Source: Seohaeicola_A nanhaiensis (GTDB taxonomy: Bacteria; Pseudomonadota; Alphaproteobacteria; Rhodobacterales; Rhodobacteraceae). Taken from it: a stretch of 64,000 nucleotides of DNA. Where the stretch lies: assembly GCF_042654245.1 (NCBI RefSeq), contig NZ_JBHSGI010000033.1, positions 496,001 to 560,000 on the forward strand, in the 5' to 3' direction. The notes beneath the pieces were generated by a model. It ran no database searches. It was given only the letters and a program-made list of their open reading frames with translations, and had not been told where the DNA came from. Position numbers and translations under genes: made by a program. Below are positions 8,359-16,169 of this stretch, one piece after another; within the stretch, counting starts at the first letter, position 1, and each line of letters opens with the position of its first letter.

Positions 8359-9474
8359 ATGGATGTGATCGTGATGGGCGGCGGGCTCATGGGCAGCGCC
8401 GCAACCTATTTCCTGGCGCGCCGGGGCGTGAAGGTGACCCTGCTCGAACGCAACCGTGTCGGCACCGGGGCGACGGTCGCTTCATTTGGCAATATCCGCC
8501 GCACTGGCCGTTATCTGCCGCAGCTTCCGCTCGCGCATCGTTCGCGGGCCCTGTGGGGCGAGGCAGAAAAGTTGCTGGGCCGGGATGTCGAGTTTCGCGT
8601 GACAGGCCATATCAGGCTGGTGTTCGAAGAAGACGCGCTTGGCGACATGCGCAAGTTCATCGCGGACGCCCGGCCCTGGGGGCTTGACGTTGAGGAACTG
8701 GGCGCGAACGAAGTGCGCGCGCGCTTTCCACACCTTGGCCCTGACGCCATCGGCGCGTCCTGGATGGCCGAGGACGGCTGCGGCAATCCCCGCCTGATCT
8801 GTCCGGCCTTTGCCGACGCCGCGCGCGCGCTTGGGGCGGAAATCGTCGAAGGTGCAGAGGTGCGCGACGTCGTGAGAACCGAGGAAGGATTCAGCGTCGA
8901 GACCTCGCAGGGCACCTTCTCGGCAGAGCGTTTGCTGAACACCGCCGGCGCCTGGGGCGCGCGGCTGGCGGCGCGCTTTGGCGAAGAGGTGCCGCTGACG
9001 GCGATGGGCCCCCAGATGGGCGTGACCGAGCCGCTGCCGCACCGGATTGTCCCGGTTGTCGGGGTCTGGACCCGCAATCCCTCGGACAACTATTTCCGGC
9101 AGGTCGAACGCGGCAACATCGTCTTTGGCGGGGGCGCCGGGCGGCCCGAGGTCGATCTCGAAACCGGCCATGCGAAATACGAGCCCGCCCGCCTGCCTGT
9201 TCAGCTGCGGGGTCTGCTACGGATGCTGCCGTCGCTGGCCGATGTCTCGATCATCCGCACCTGGTCGGGCTGCGAGGGCTATGTCCGCGACTCGCTTCCG
9301 GTGATGGGTGAATCCGAAACCACGCCCGGCCTGTTCCATGCCTTCGGCTTTTGTGGCCACGGTTTCCAGCTGGGTCCGGGCGTCGGCGATGTCATGGCCG
9401 AGCTGATCGCCACCGGGAAGACGGAAACGCCGCTGCACGACTTCCGCATCGGACGGTTCGCGGCCGCCGCCTGA
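8359..9474 (+). CDS. FAD-dependent oxidoreductase, D-amino-acid-oxidase (DAO/HcnC/SoxB) family
   Basis: A DAO-family flavoprotein of 371 residues with an N-terminal FAD motif (MDVIVMGGGLMGSA) and the C-terminal FCGHGFQLGPGVGD block of the glycine/sarcosine oxidase group. Start choice: a GGAG at 8349-8352 sits 6 nt before the ATG at 8359; an ATG at 8353 is also in frame but directly abuts the GGAG. It is divergent from hyuA across a perfect palindrome. Members of this family act as the third subunit (HcnC, opine oxidase B) beside HcnA/HcnB-like partners, which here sit at 2422-4112. It likely oxidises an N-substituted amino acid. Substrate unknown. Confidence 0.9.
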   Translation: MDVIVMGGGLMGSAATYFLARRGVKVTLLERNRVGTGATVASFGNIRRTGRYLPQLPLAHRSRALWGEAEKLLGRDVEFRVTGHIRLVFEEDALGDMRKFIADARPWGLDVEELGANEVRARFPHLGPDAIGASWMAEDGCGNPRLICPAFADAARALGAEIVEGAEVRDVVRTEEGFSVETSQGTFSAERLLNTAGAWGARLAARFGEEVPLTAMGPQMGVTEPLPHRIVPVVGVWTRNPSDNYFRQVERGNIVFGGGAGRPEVDLETGHAKYEPARLPVQLRGLLRMLPSLADVSIIRTWSGCEGYVRDSLPVMGESETTPGLFHAFGFCGHGFQLGPGVGDVMAELIATGKTETPLHDFRIGRFAAAA

Positions 9475-9487
9475 CAGGGGCGGCCGC
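9460..9487. terminator. Hairpin between convergent genes (possible bidirectional terminator)
   Basis: GCGGCCGCC (9460-9468) and GGCGGCCGC (9479-9487) form a perfect 9-bp stem around the oxidase stop codon. There is no T-run on either strand, so termination activity is uncertain. Confidence 0.3.
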
Positions 9488-9498
9488 AACCTGCGCGG

Positions 9499-10518
9499 TC
9501 AGGTCGTTTCGCGGTCCAGCGCGTCAAGATTCTCCGAGGCCAGCGGGCGTTTGCCGTCCTCGATTTCGTGGATCATCGCGACCAGACGCGCGGTGATCGG
9601 CGTGGGCACGCCATGGCTCGCGCCGATGCGGACGATCGGGCCGATCTGGGCGTCGGCCTCGGTCTTGCGCTTTCGCACGGCCAGATCGCGCCAGATCCCC
9701 GAATGCGACTTGGTCGAACGCCGGTTCTGGATCACCATCCGCGCGAAGGAATCGTCGATCACCTCTTCCGCGGCGCCGGGCAGGAAAGCGTCTGGTTCGA
9801 ACCCGTCGAAACCCTTGAGCGTCACGCCCTCGGCCTGCGCCACGCGAACGACCTCCTGCCCAAGCCGCAGGAAGACGCTGCGCCATTTCTGGGCCTCCAG
9901 CGCGTCGGCAATGCTCTCGTTGGTCAGCGCTGTGCCGAAGAGCAGGGCGCCATAGATCAGCTTGCCCCAGAGAAAGCCCCAGATTTCCGGCGTCATCCGC
10001 GCGTTTTCGTCAAAGCGCAGCAACAGTCCGTGTAGCGCCTCGAGCCGGGGTGTGATCCTGCCATCCAGCTCGCCGATGACCAGGGTGCCACGGCCGCTGT
10101 AGTGCACCACGCCGGGTTCCAGCCAGTCGGCGCCGAAATTGACGAAACAGCCGATGGTGCGCTCGGCCCCCACCACGTCGCGGATCTCCAGCTCGTTCAG
10201 CCCGTTCTGCGCCGACAGGACATAGCCGTCGGCCGCCAGGAAGGGGGCCAGCGATTCGGCCGCGCCCCGCGTGTGCTGCGCCTTCACGCAGAGCAGGATG
10301 CGGTCGTAGGTGCCCGTGAGCGTTTCGGGCGTAAAGGCCGGGGCCCGCACCGTGTCCTGGAAGATCGGCCCGTCGATTCGCAGGCCATGGGCCTTGATCG
10401 CCTCGACATGGTCGGCAGCAGTGTCGACGAAGACCACGCTTTCGCCCGCCCGGATCAGTGCCGCCCCGAGCGTGCCGCCGATGGCGCCGGCGCCCCAGAT
10501 CAGGATCGGCGCGCTCAT
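9499..10518 (-). CDS. 2-dehydropantoate 2-reductase family protein (ApbA/PanE-like)
   Basis: A 339-residue protein with an N-terminal Rossmann fold (MSAPILIWGAGAIGGTLGAALIRAG), an internal CVKA motif after the beta-alpha repeats, and a C-terminal helical half with KLIYGALLFG and the A-S-H-G-V-P-T-P tail motif of the ApbA/PanE superfamily. These enzymes reduce 2-keto acids, classically ketopantoate. The superfamily also holds many catabolic paralogs. Its place in a GntR-creatininase operon, coupled to the creatininase by an ATGA overlap, argues for a catabolic dehydrogenase rather than pantothenate synthesis. Confidence 0.85.
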   Translation of the reverse strand: MSAPILIWGAGAIGGTLGAALIRAGESVVFVDTAADHVEAIKAHGLRIDGPIFQDTVRAPAFTPETLTGTYDRILLCVKAQHTRGAAESLAPFLAADGYVLSAQNGLNELEIRDVVGAERTIGCFVNFGADWLEPGVVHYSGRGTLVIGELDGRITPRLEALHGLLLRFDENARMTPEIWGFLWGKLIYGALLFGTALTNESIADALEAQKWRSVFLRLGQEVVRVAQAEGVTLKGFDGFEPDAFLPGAAEEVIDDSFARMVIQNRRSTKSHSGIWRDLAVRKRKTEADAQIGPIVRIGASHGVPTPITARLVAMIHEIEDGKRPLASENLDALDRETT

Positions 10519-11216
10519 TCCCAGGGGCCTTCCATCAACTCGCGGGTTTCTTGCACCGCGACGGACCAGATCGACAGCATTTCTTCATCCGGGCGTTCGT
10601 AATAACCGCCATAGTTGCCATCTCCCAGATAGGCACGCACGGCCTCCGGTCCCATGACCCGCAGCCGGGCGAGATCGGCCATCGGTTTCTGCTGCGAGGG
10701 CTGAACGACGCCGGGCAGGCGGGTCCAGGGGAAGTTCTCCATCCACGAGGCATGCGAGGCGACGGGGTCGATTTCCTGTACCCGCGCAAAGGTGCGCGGC
10801 GCGTTCCACCAATTGTGGAACTTGACCGCGACGTCCGGATTGTCGGCCATCCATTCGATGGCGAGGTTGGCGGCGGGCTGGTTGCCGCCGTGACCGTTGA
10901 CCAGAAGGATCCGCCGGAAGCCCTGCCGTTTCATGCAGTCGAGAATGTCGCGCACCATCCGCACATAGGTTTCGACCCGCAGGCTGATGCTGCCGGGATA
11001 TCCCAGGAAGTAAGGGGTCAGCCCGTAGGAGAGGACCGGAAACACCGGAATGCCCAGACCTTCGGCCGCATCCAGGGCGATCTTCTCCGACAGGATCGAA
11101 TCGACCGACAGCGACAGCCCGCCGTGCTGTTCGGTCGAGCCCAGCGGCAGCACCGCGCGGTTGTCCTTCTGCAGGTAGTCCTCGACCTGCCGCCAGTTCA
11201 TTTCCGAAATCTTCAT
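10515..11216 (-). CDS. Creatininase family protein
   Basis: A 233-residue metal-dependent amidohydrolase of the creatininase superfamily. Visible motifs are GSTEQHG (residues 26-32, candidate ligands E29 and H31), D39, NGHGGN (107-112, candidate ligand H109) and an SWMEN segment near residue 155 that can supply the last ligand. The family opens cyclic amides such as creatinine, but also includes formamide hydrolases and peptide-processing members. The start overlaps the GntR stop by ATGA and the stop overlaps the PanE-like start by ATGA, giving a three-gene coupled operon. No creatinase (pita-bread) gene is present in the window, so creatinine as substrate is not established. Confidence 0.88.
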   Translation of the reverse strand: MKISEMNWRQVEDYLQKDNRAVLPLGSTEQHGGLSLSVDSILSEKIALDAAEGLGIPVFPVLSYGLTPYFLGYPGSISLRVETYVRMVRDILDCMKRQGFRRILLVNGHGGNQPAANLAIEWMADNPDVAVKFHNWWNAPRTFARVQEIDPVASHASWMENFPWTRLPGVVQPSQQKPMADLARLRVMGPEAVRAYLGDGNYGGYYERPDEEMLSIWSVAVQETRELMEGPWE

Positions 11217-12196
11217 CCCTCGTCCTTTCCATATCGAAGCGGCGCGCCGGTGCGGGCCAGTGGTTTCACCACCCGGTCGATATCTCCGGGATCGGGGATA
11301 TGCCGGTATTCTATCGCGCGCGCGCCGTCGGGCATCCGCCCGGCCGTGGCCTCTGCGCCGGTGGCGAAGACCAGGACCTGCCTGTCGGCGAGCATCGTAT
11401 CCAGCCCCTCATCGCCCTCGGACCCGGCGACGACATCCTGGCAATGCGCTGCGAAGCGCTGCACGCCGAAGCGCAGGATCGGCAGAAAAGAGGGAAAGCG
11501 CGAGATCACCGCGACCCGCGCCATCGGATCGATCGCGGCCAACGCCAGCCGAGTCGGTTCCGAGGGAATAAAGCGGATCGGCACCACGTTGGTGTTTGGA
11601 AAGAGTGCGACAACGCTGTCGCGCAGGGTGAGGAAGGTGAGGATCATGTCAGCCCCGGCCGTGCGGGCACGCAACGTCTCGTCGGCCTGCAACTGGTCCA
11701 AGGTGACCGGGCGAGCGACGATACCGCTTCCGACCTGCCGCTCGATGGCCTCGGCATAGCTGCGGGTCGCTTCGTCGAACAGACCGGCCACGGCGACCAC
11801 CGCCGGCTCTCCCGCCGTGGCGCGATAATCGAGCCGGGCATTGAAGAGCAGGCCGAAGTCCGACATCCCGATGCCGCGCGCCATGGCGCTGTCGATCAGC
11901 GCATCGATCTCGCGGTGAAGCTGCGCGATGTCCGAGCGGGCCGCGACCTGGGCCCGGGCGCTGTCGGCCACGAAGGTGCCCGCTCCGGTGCGGGTTTCGA
12001 CTAGACCCTCGCGTTTGAGGTCGGCGTAGACCTGGCTGACCGTCATCGGTGCCACCCCAAGCTGGTCCGCCAGATCGCGAACCGAGGGCAGGGCGCCGCC
12101 GATGCCGAGATCGCCGAAGGAGATCGCATATTCGATCATGCCGCGGATCTGACGCCGTATGGGCACATCGGACTGCCGGTTGAGAAAGAAATCCAT
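11213..12196 (-). CDS. GntR family transcriptional regulator with periplasmic-binding-like effector domain
   Basis: A 327-residue regulator. The N-terminal winged helix spans roughly residues 5-75 (VPIRRQIRGMIEYAISFGDL then LPSVRDLADQLGVAPMTVSQ), followed by a LacI/periplasmic-binding-like sensor domain instead of an FCD or UTRA domain. The ATG at 12196 is preceded by a good GGAGG (5 nt spacing); the longer in-frame extension has no such signal. It is first gene of the operon with the creatininase and PanE-like genes, and divergent from the second ABC importer, so it is the obvious local regulator. An AT-rich TAATATTTTGAT copy sits just upstream (12212-12223). Confidence 0.88.
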   Translation of the reverse strand: MDFFLNRQSDVPIRRQIRGMIEYAISFGDLGIGGALPSVRDLADQLGVAPMTVSQVYADLKREGLVETRTGAGTFVADSARAQVAARSDIAQLHREIDALIDSAMARGIGMSDFGLLFNARLDYRATAGEPAVVAVAGLFDEATRSYAEAIERQVGSGIVARPVTLDQLQADETLRARTAGADMILTFLTLRDSVVALFPNTNVVPIRFIPSEPTRLALAAIDPMARVAVISRFPSFLPILRFGVQRFAAHCQDVVAGSEGDEGLDTMLADRQVLVFATGAEATAGRMPDGARAIEYRHIPDPGDIDRVVKPLARTGAPLRYGKDEG

Positions 12197-12694
12197 TGCG
12201 CCTCCGAACTGTAATATTTTGATAGAACGCCGGAGTGTGATTTTGCAAGAAATTTGCAGGTTATGTTTGTTGTCTGGCACGGTTTTGGCCGCATGCCTAC
12301 CATTTTTTGATCAAATTTCCGGGTGTGACCTAGAGATGCAGAACGATGTGCACGCCCTCTCGCGTGCGCCGTCTCTGGCCGGACGGCATTCGCGCGGCCA
12401 TCGGGCCGATTCGCGGCTGGCACGCGATATTTGTTCTGAAAACATGGGGAAACTCTCGAAACCCGAATTGCCATAAGCGGCAAACATGGGGGCATAAGCC
12501 CGACCAATGATCTCACGCCTCGCCCGTCCGATTTTGGACCGGAATATGATCGGGGTGGTGCGAAAGCGGAAAATCGGGACGTTTCCGGTTGACAGAACCG
12601 GCCGAGAGTCAAACTGTATCACCAACTTGTAACGATACGGGTGCTCGCCGCCCCAACGCTGCCGGACAAGGCGGCTGCCTGACAGGGCTTTGAC
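12197..12694. other. 498-nt divergent control region between the GntR operon and the second ABC importer
   Basis: No credible gene is seen here. From left to right it contains an AT-rich block with TAATATTTTGAT (12212-12223), which serves as upstream region of the GntR gene, and a second AT-rich stretch at about 12296-12316. Two CATAAGC sites follow 21 bp apart (12472 and 12493). The last 185 bp lead to the DppB start with no strong Shine-Dalgarno. The long leader suggests promoter and operator elements for both directions. Confidence 0.5.
12472..12509. promoter_or_regulatory. Tandem CATAAGC sites upstream of the second ABC importer
   Basis: CATAAGCCCGACCAATG (12493-12509) matches the palindrome at 8260-8276 at 14 of 17 positions. 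A weaker copy, CATAAGCGGCAAACATG (12472-12488), lies exactly 21 bp (two helical turns) to the left. Such paired placement on one DNA face is typical of LysR-type sites, but the binding protein is not known. Confidence 0.5.
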
Positions 12695-13618
12695 ATGCTG
12701 AAATACGTCGGTGGCCGACTGGCTGCCATCATTGCGCTTGCCTTCGGCATCAGCGTTCTGGTCTTCCTCATGATCCGGCTGATCCCCGGCGATCCGGTGA
12801 TCGCCCTGCTTGGCACGCAAGCGGGCAATGCCGAGATGATCGACCGGTTGCGCGGGCAACTGGGGCTGAACGAGCCCCTGCTCAAGCAGTATCTGATCTG
12901 GCTTGGCAATGTGGTGCAGGGTGATTTTGGATATTCCTATGGCCGTCAACGCCCGGTGCTGGAACTTATCAGACTCAACTTCGGTCCCACGCTGCAGTTG
13001 ACAACGGCGGCGCTGATCCTGTCGGTGGCCTTCGGCCTGATGCTGGGCACATGGGCGGCGGTGCGGCGCAACCGGGCGCCCGACACCATCGGCATGGGGC
13101 TGGCGCTGGCCTTCATGTCGATGCCGAGCTTCTGGCTCGGCTTGCTGCTGATCCTGCTCTTTGCCGTCACCTGGCCGATCTTCGATGTGGTGGGGGGCAC
13201 CTCGTTCAAGGGGCTGGTCCTGCCGGCGGTCACGCTGGCCCTTGGCACCATCGGGTTCAACGCGCGCTTCGTGCGGTCGTCTCTGCTCGCTGCGCAGGTG
13301 CAAAAGCATGTGCTGACCGCGCGCGCCAAGGGGCTGAGGCGGCCCGTTGTCTTTCTTCGGCACGTGCTCCGCAACGCTCTGCTGCCGATCCTGACGGTGG
13401 TGGGCCTGCAGCTGGGAAACCTGCTGTCGGGCACCGTGGTGGTCGAAACGGTGTTCTCGCGCCCCGGTCTGGGGCGGCTTCTGGTCGATGCGATCCTGTC
13501 TAAGGACTATCTGACGATCCAGGCGGTCGTCCTGATCATTGCCATCATCTATGCGCTGGTGAATTTCGTGGTCGACCTTCTCTATCCGGTGCTCGACCCC
13601 CGGATCGCGCGGCGCTGA
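12695..13618 (+). CDS. ABC transporter permease, DppB family
   Basis: A 307-residue inner-membrane permease of a peptide/nickel-type importer. The N-terminus MLKYVGGRLAAIIALAFGIS, the FLMIRLIPGDPV segment and the L-G-L-N-E-P-L-L-K-Q-Y region are classic DppB features. The EAA-like loop appears around R-A-K-G-L-R-R-P-V-V-F-L-R-H-V-L-R-N-A near residue 215. It is the first gene of a rightward operon with DppC, binding protein, amidohydrolase, two ATPases, an SDR and an M20 dipeptidase. Confidence 0.93.
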   Translation: MLKYVGGRLAAIIALAFGISVLVFLMIRLIPGDPVIALLGTQAGNAEMIDRLRGQLGLNEPLLKQYLIWLGNVVQGDFGYSYGRQRPVLELIRLNFGPTLQLTTAALILSVAFGLMLGTWAAVRRNRAPDTIGMGLALAFMSMPSFWLGLLLILLFAVTWPIFDVVGGTSFKGLVLPAVTLALGTIGFNARFVRSSLLAAQVQKHVLTARAKGLRRPVVFLRHVLRNALLPILTVVGLQLGNLLSGTVVVETVFSRPGLGRLLVDAILSKDYLTIQAVVLIIAIIYALVNFVVDLLYPVLDPRIARR

Positions 13619-13631
13619 GGGGGATCGCAGG

Positions 13632-14516
13632 ATGACACATGCTTCCTCCTCCGACGGTGCTCAGGGTCTCGCCCCCAAGACCAGCATTTGGAATCGTTTG
13701 CGGCGCGCCTATCGCCATCGCGCGCTCGCCATCGGCACCCTGATCTGCACGGTGCTGGTGGTGCTGGTCGCCGCCGCCCCACTGCTGACCTCGGCGGATC
13801 CGAACCTGCAGCGCGCGATGATGACCTTCCAGCCGCCGGGACCCGATGCCATCATGGGCACCGACGCCTTCGGGCGCGACATGTTCGCGCGCGTTCTCTA
13901 TGGTGGGCGGGTGACGATGCTGGCCAGCCTGACGGTGGTTCTGCTGGGCGCCTTCTTCGGCACCACGCTGGGTCTGATCGCCGGATATGTCGGCGGCGCC
14001 ACCGGCTTTGTCATCATGCGCTTTGTCGACCTTCTGCTGGCCTTTCCCGGCATCCTGCTGGCGCTTGCGATCACCGCAATTCTCGGGCCCGGCCTGAACA
14101 ACGGCATAATTGCGATCTCGATGATCCTGGTGCCGGTCTATGCCCGCCTTGTCGAAGGTGCGACCGCCGAGGTGCGCGCGCTGCCCTTCGTACAGGCCTC
14201 GGTGACGCTGGGCGCCGGACCGGTGCGGATCATGGCGACCCATATCCTGCCCAATGTCCTGTCCTCGGTCATCGTCATGACGACCTCCTGGCTGGGTGTC
14301 GCCGCGCTGTGGATCACGGCGCTCGGTTTCATCGGGCTGGGGGTGCAACCGCCGCAGCCCGAATGGGGCGCAATCCTGAACGACGGGCAGGCCTATCTGA
14401 CGCTCGCCTGGTGGATCACCGTCTTTCCCGGCCTGTTCCTGTCGCTCTTCGTCATCGGGGTGAACCTGATCGGTGACGGCCTGCGCGACGAACTCGATCC
14501 GACCATCTCACGCTAA
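13632..14516 (+). CDS. ABC transporter permease, DppC family
   Basis: A 294-residue permease that pairs with the preceding DppB (13 nt gap). It has the DppC hallmarks: one N-terminal helix, then the MGTDAFGRDMFARVLYGGRV motif (residues ~75-95), then the transport domain with a VTLGAGPVRIMATHILPN coupling loop and a closing GDGLRDELDP. The first ~20 residues are cytoplasmic and polar. Confidence 0.93.
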   Translation: MTHASSSDGAQGLAPKTSIWNRLRRAYRHRALAIGTLICTVLVVLVAAAPLLTSADPNLQRAMMTFQPPGPDAIMGTDAFGRDMFARVLYGGRVTMLASLTVVLLGAFFGTTLGLIAGYVGGATGFVIMRFVDLLLAFPGILLALAITAILGPGLNNGIIAISMILVPVYARLVEGATAEVRALPFVQASVTLGAGPVRIMATHILPNVLSSVIVMTTSWLGVAALWITALGFIGLGVQPPQPEWGAILNDGQAYLTLAWWITVFPGLFLSLFVIGVNLIGDGLRDELDPTISR

Positions 14517-14539
14517 CGACCCCAACAGAGGAAATATCC

Positions 14540-16096
14540 ATGACACCGAAACTTCCCCTTGTTCTCGCCGCGCTTGGCCTGACGCTGGTTGCCCCCGCCA
14601 CGATGGCGAAAGACCTTGTCGTCGGCTGGGCCGAGACCAACGACACCCTGAACCCGGTCACCACGGGCAAGCGCAACTCGGGCCCGATCCTGTCGAACAT
14701 CTTCGACACGCTGGTCTGGCTCACGCCCGACTTCAAGGTCGAGCCGCTGCTGGCCAAGGAGTGGTCGGTCTCGCCCGATGGCCTCGTCTATACCTTCAAG
14801 CTGCGCGACGACGTGAAATTCCACGACGGCACGCCGTTCAACGCCGAGGCGGTGGTGAAGAATTTCGAATACATCTTCGACAAGAACACCCAGTCCAAGA
14901 TCTCGCACGGCTTGCTCGGCCCCTGCAAGACGGCCCAGGCGACCGGCGAATTCGAGCTGACCGTGACTTGCGAAAAGCCCTATGGCGCTCTCCTGGCGCA
15001 GATGGGCGAACCCTATCTGGGGATCCAGTCGCCCAAGGCCATCGCGGAATACGGCGCCGATCTGGGCCAGCATCCCACCGGCACCGGCCCCTTCAAGTTC
15101 GTCGAACTGCTGGCGGACGACAGCGTCGTTCTCGAGCGCAACCCGGATTACAACTGGATGGCGCCTTCGCTGAACCACGAGGGTCCGGCCGAGATCGAGA
15201 AGATCACCTTCCAGATCGTCACCAATCCGCAGGCCCGCGTCAGCCAGTTCCAGAGCGGTCAGAGCCAGGTCATGCAGCAGGTGCCGGGCCTGCACTGGAA
15301 GACGCTGGGCGCCTCTGGCCGTTTCAACACCTACGAAGTGCCGATCAGCGGGCTGGGCATCTTCGCGCCGATCAACGCCTCGGCCTTCCCGACCGACGAT
15401 CCGGCCGTGCGCAAGGCGATCATGTATGCCGTCGACCAGACCGGTGTCGTGCAGCTGGCCGAGGCCGGGGTCTATCCGCCCAGCCATACACCCCTGACCG
15501 AGGGGCTGCTGGGCTATGATCCGTCGATCGCCGAGGAATACAGCTATAACCCCGAGAAGGCTGCCGAGGTCCTGAAGGCCGCAGGCTGGACCATGGGCAG
15601 TCAGTTCTGGGAGAAGGATGGCAAGACGCTGTCGCTCAAGATCACCGCAATCGCCGACAAGGCGCATTACATGGCGCTGGCGCAGGCGATCCAGGGCTAT
15701 CTGGCCGCGATCAACATCGACGCCACGCTGGAACCGCTGACCGCTCCGGCCTGGACCGCGGCGAACATCGCGGGCGAGATGAACCTGACGCCACTGCAGT
15801 ATATCGCGGTTGACCCGGACGCCCTGCGTTTCTGGTTCACCGATGGCCAGTATTTCAACTGGTCGCACTGGAGCGATCCGGCCTTCACCGCGCTGCTGGA
15901 CAAGGCCGTGGCCGAACAGAATCCGGCGGCGCGCGCGGACATCTACGAGGAGGCGCAGAAGATGCTCCTTGATCAGGCTGTCGTCCTGCCGATCCGGCAG
16001 AACCTCGACCTGACGATGTCGGCCAAGAATGTGACCGGCATCACCTGGTCGGGCGGCGGCTTCCAGTATTTCGGCGCGGCCAAGATCGCCGACTGA
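14540..16096 (+). CDS. ABC transporter substrate-binding protein, family 5
   Basis: A 518-residue periplasmic binding protein. It has a Sec signal (MTPKLPLVLAALGLTLVAPATMA), the family core W-S-V-S-P-D-G-L-V-Y-T-F-K-L-R-D-D-V-K-F-H-D-G, and GTGPFKF. It is the second family-5 binding protein in the island; the two are clearly different sequences, so their ligands may differ. The gene is followed by a strong hairpin terminator (16115-16149), which would let the binding protein accumulate above downstream products. Confidence 0.93.
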   Translation: MTPKLPLVLAALGLTLVAPATMAKDLVVGWAETNDTLNPVTTGKRNSGPILSNIFDTLVWLTPDFKVEPLLAKEWSVSPDGLVYTFKLRDDVKFHDGTPFNAEAVVKNFEYIFDKNTQSKISHGLLGPCKTAQATGEFELTVTCEKPYGALLAQMGEPYLGIQSPKAIAEYGADLGQHPTGTGPFKFVELLADDSVVLERNPDYNWMAPSLNHEGPAEIEKITFQIVTNPQARVSQFQSGQSQVMQQVPGLHWKTLGASGRFNTYEVPISGLGIFAPINASAFPTDDPAVRKAIMYAVDQTGVVQLAEAGVYPPSHTPLTEGLLGYDPSIAEEYSYNPEKAAEVLKAAGWTMGSQFWEKDGKTLSLKITAIADKAHYMALAQAIQGYLAAINIDATLEPLTAPAWTAANIAGEMNLTPLQYIAVDPDALRFWFTDGQYFNWSHWSDPAFTALLDKAVAEQNPAARADIYEEAQKMLLDQAVVLPIRQNLDLTMSAKNVTGITWSGGGFQYFGAAKIAD

Positions 16097-16114
16097 GGCA
16101 ACGCCTGACATTTG

Positions 16115-16149
16115 GCCGCGGCCGGCCGCACCACCGGCCGCGGCTTTTT
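16115..16149 (+). terminator. Strong hairpin plus T-run inside the importer operon (partial terminator)
   Basis: GCCGCGGCCGG (16115-16125) and CCGGCCGCGGC (16134-16144) form a perfect 11-bp stem followed by TTTTT. It lies between the binding-protein stop and the amidohydrolase start (21 nt further). The downstream genes look co-transcribed, so read-through is expected. Confidence 0.8.
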
Positions 16150-16169
16150 CACCAGAAAGGACCAAGCGA

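Noticed and set aside
10515..11216. Creatininase as proof of a creatinine pathway
   Set aside because: The superfamily is broad, and creatinase, creatinine deaminase and sarcosine-specific genes are not all present, so only the family is called.
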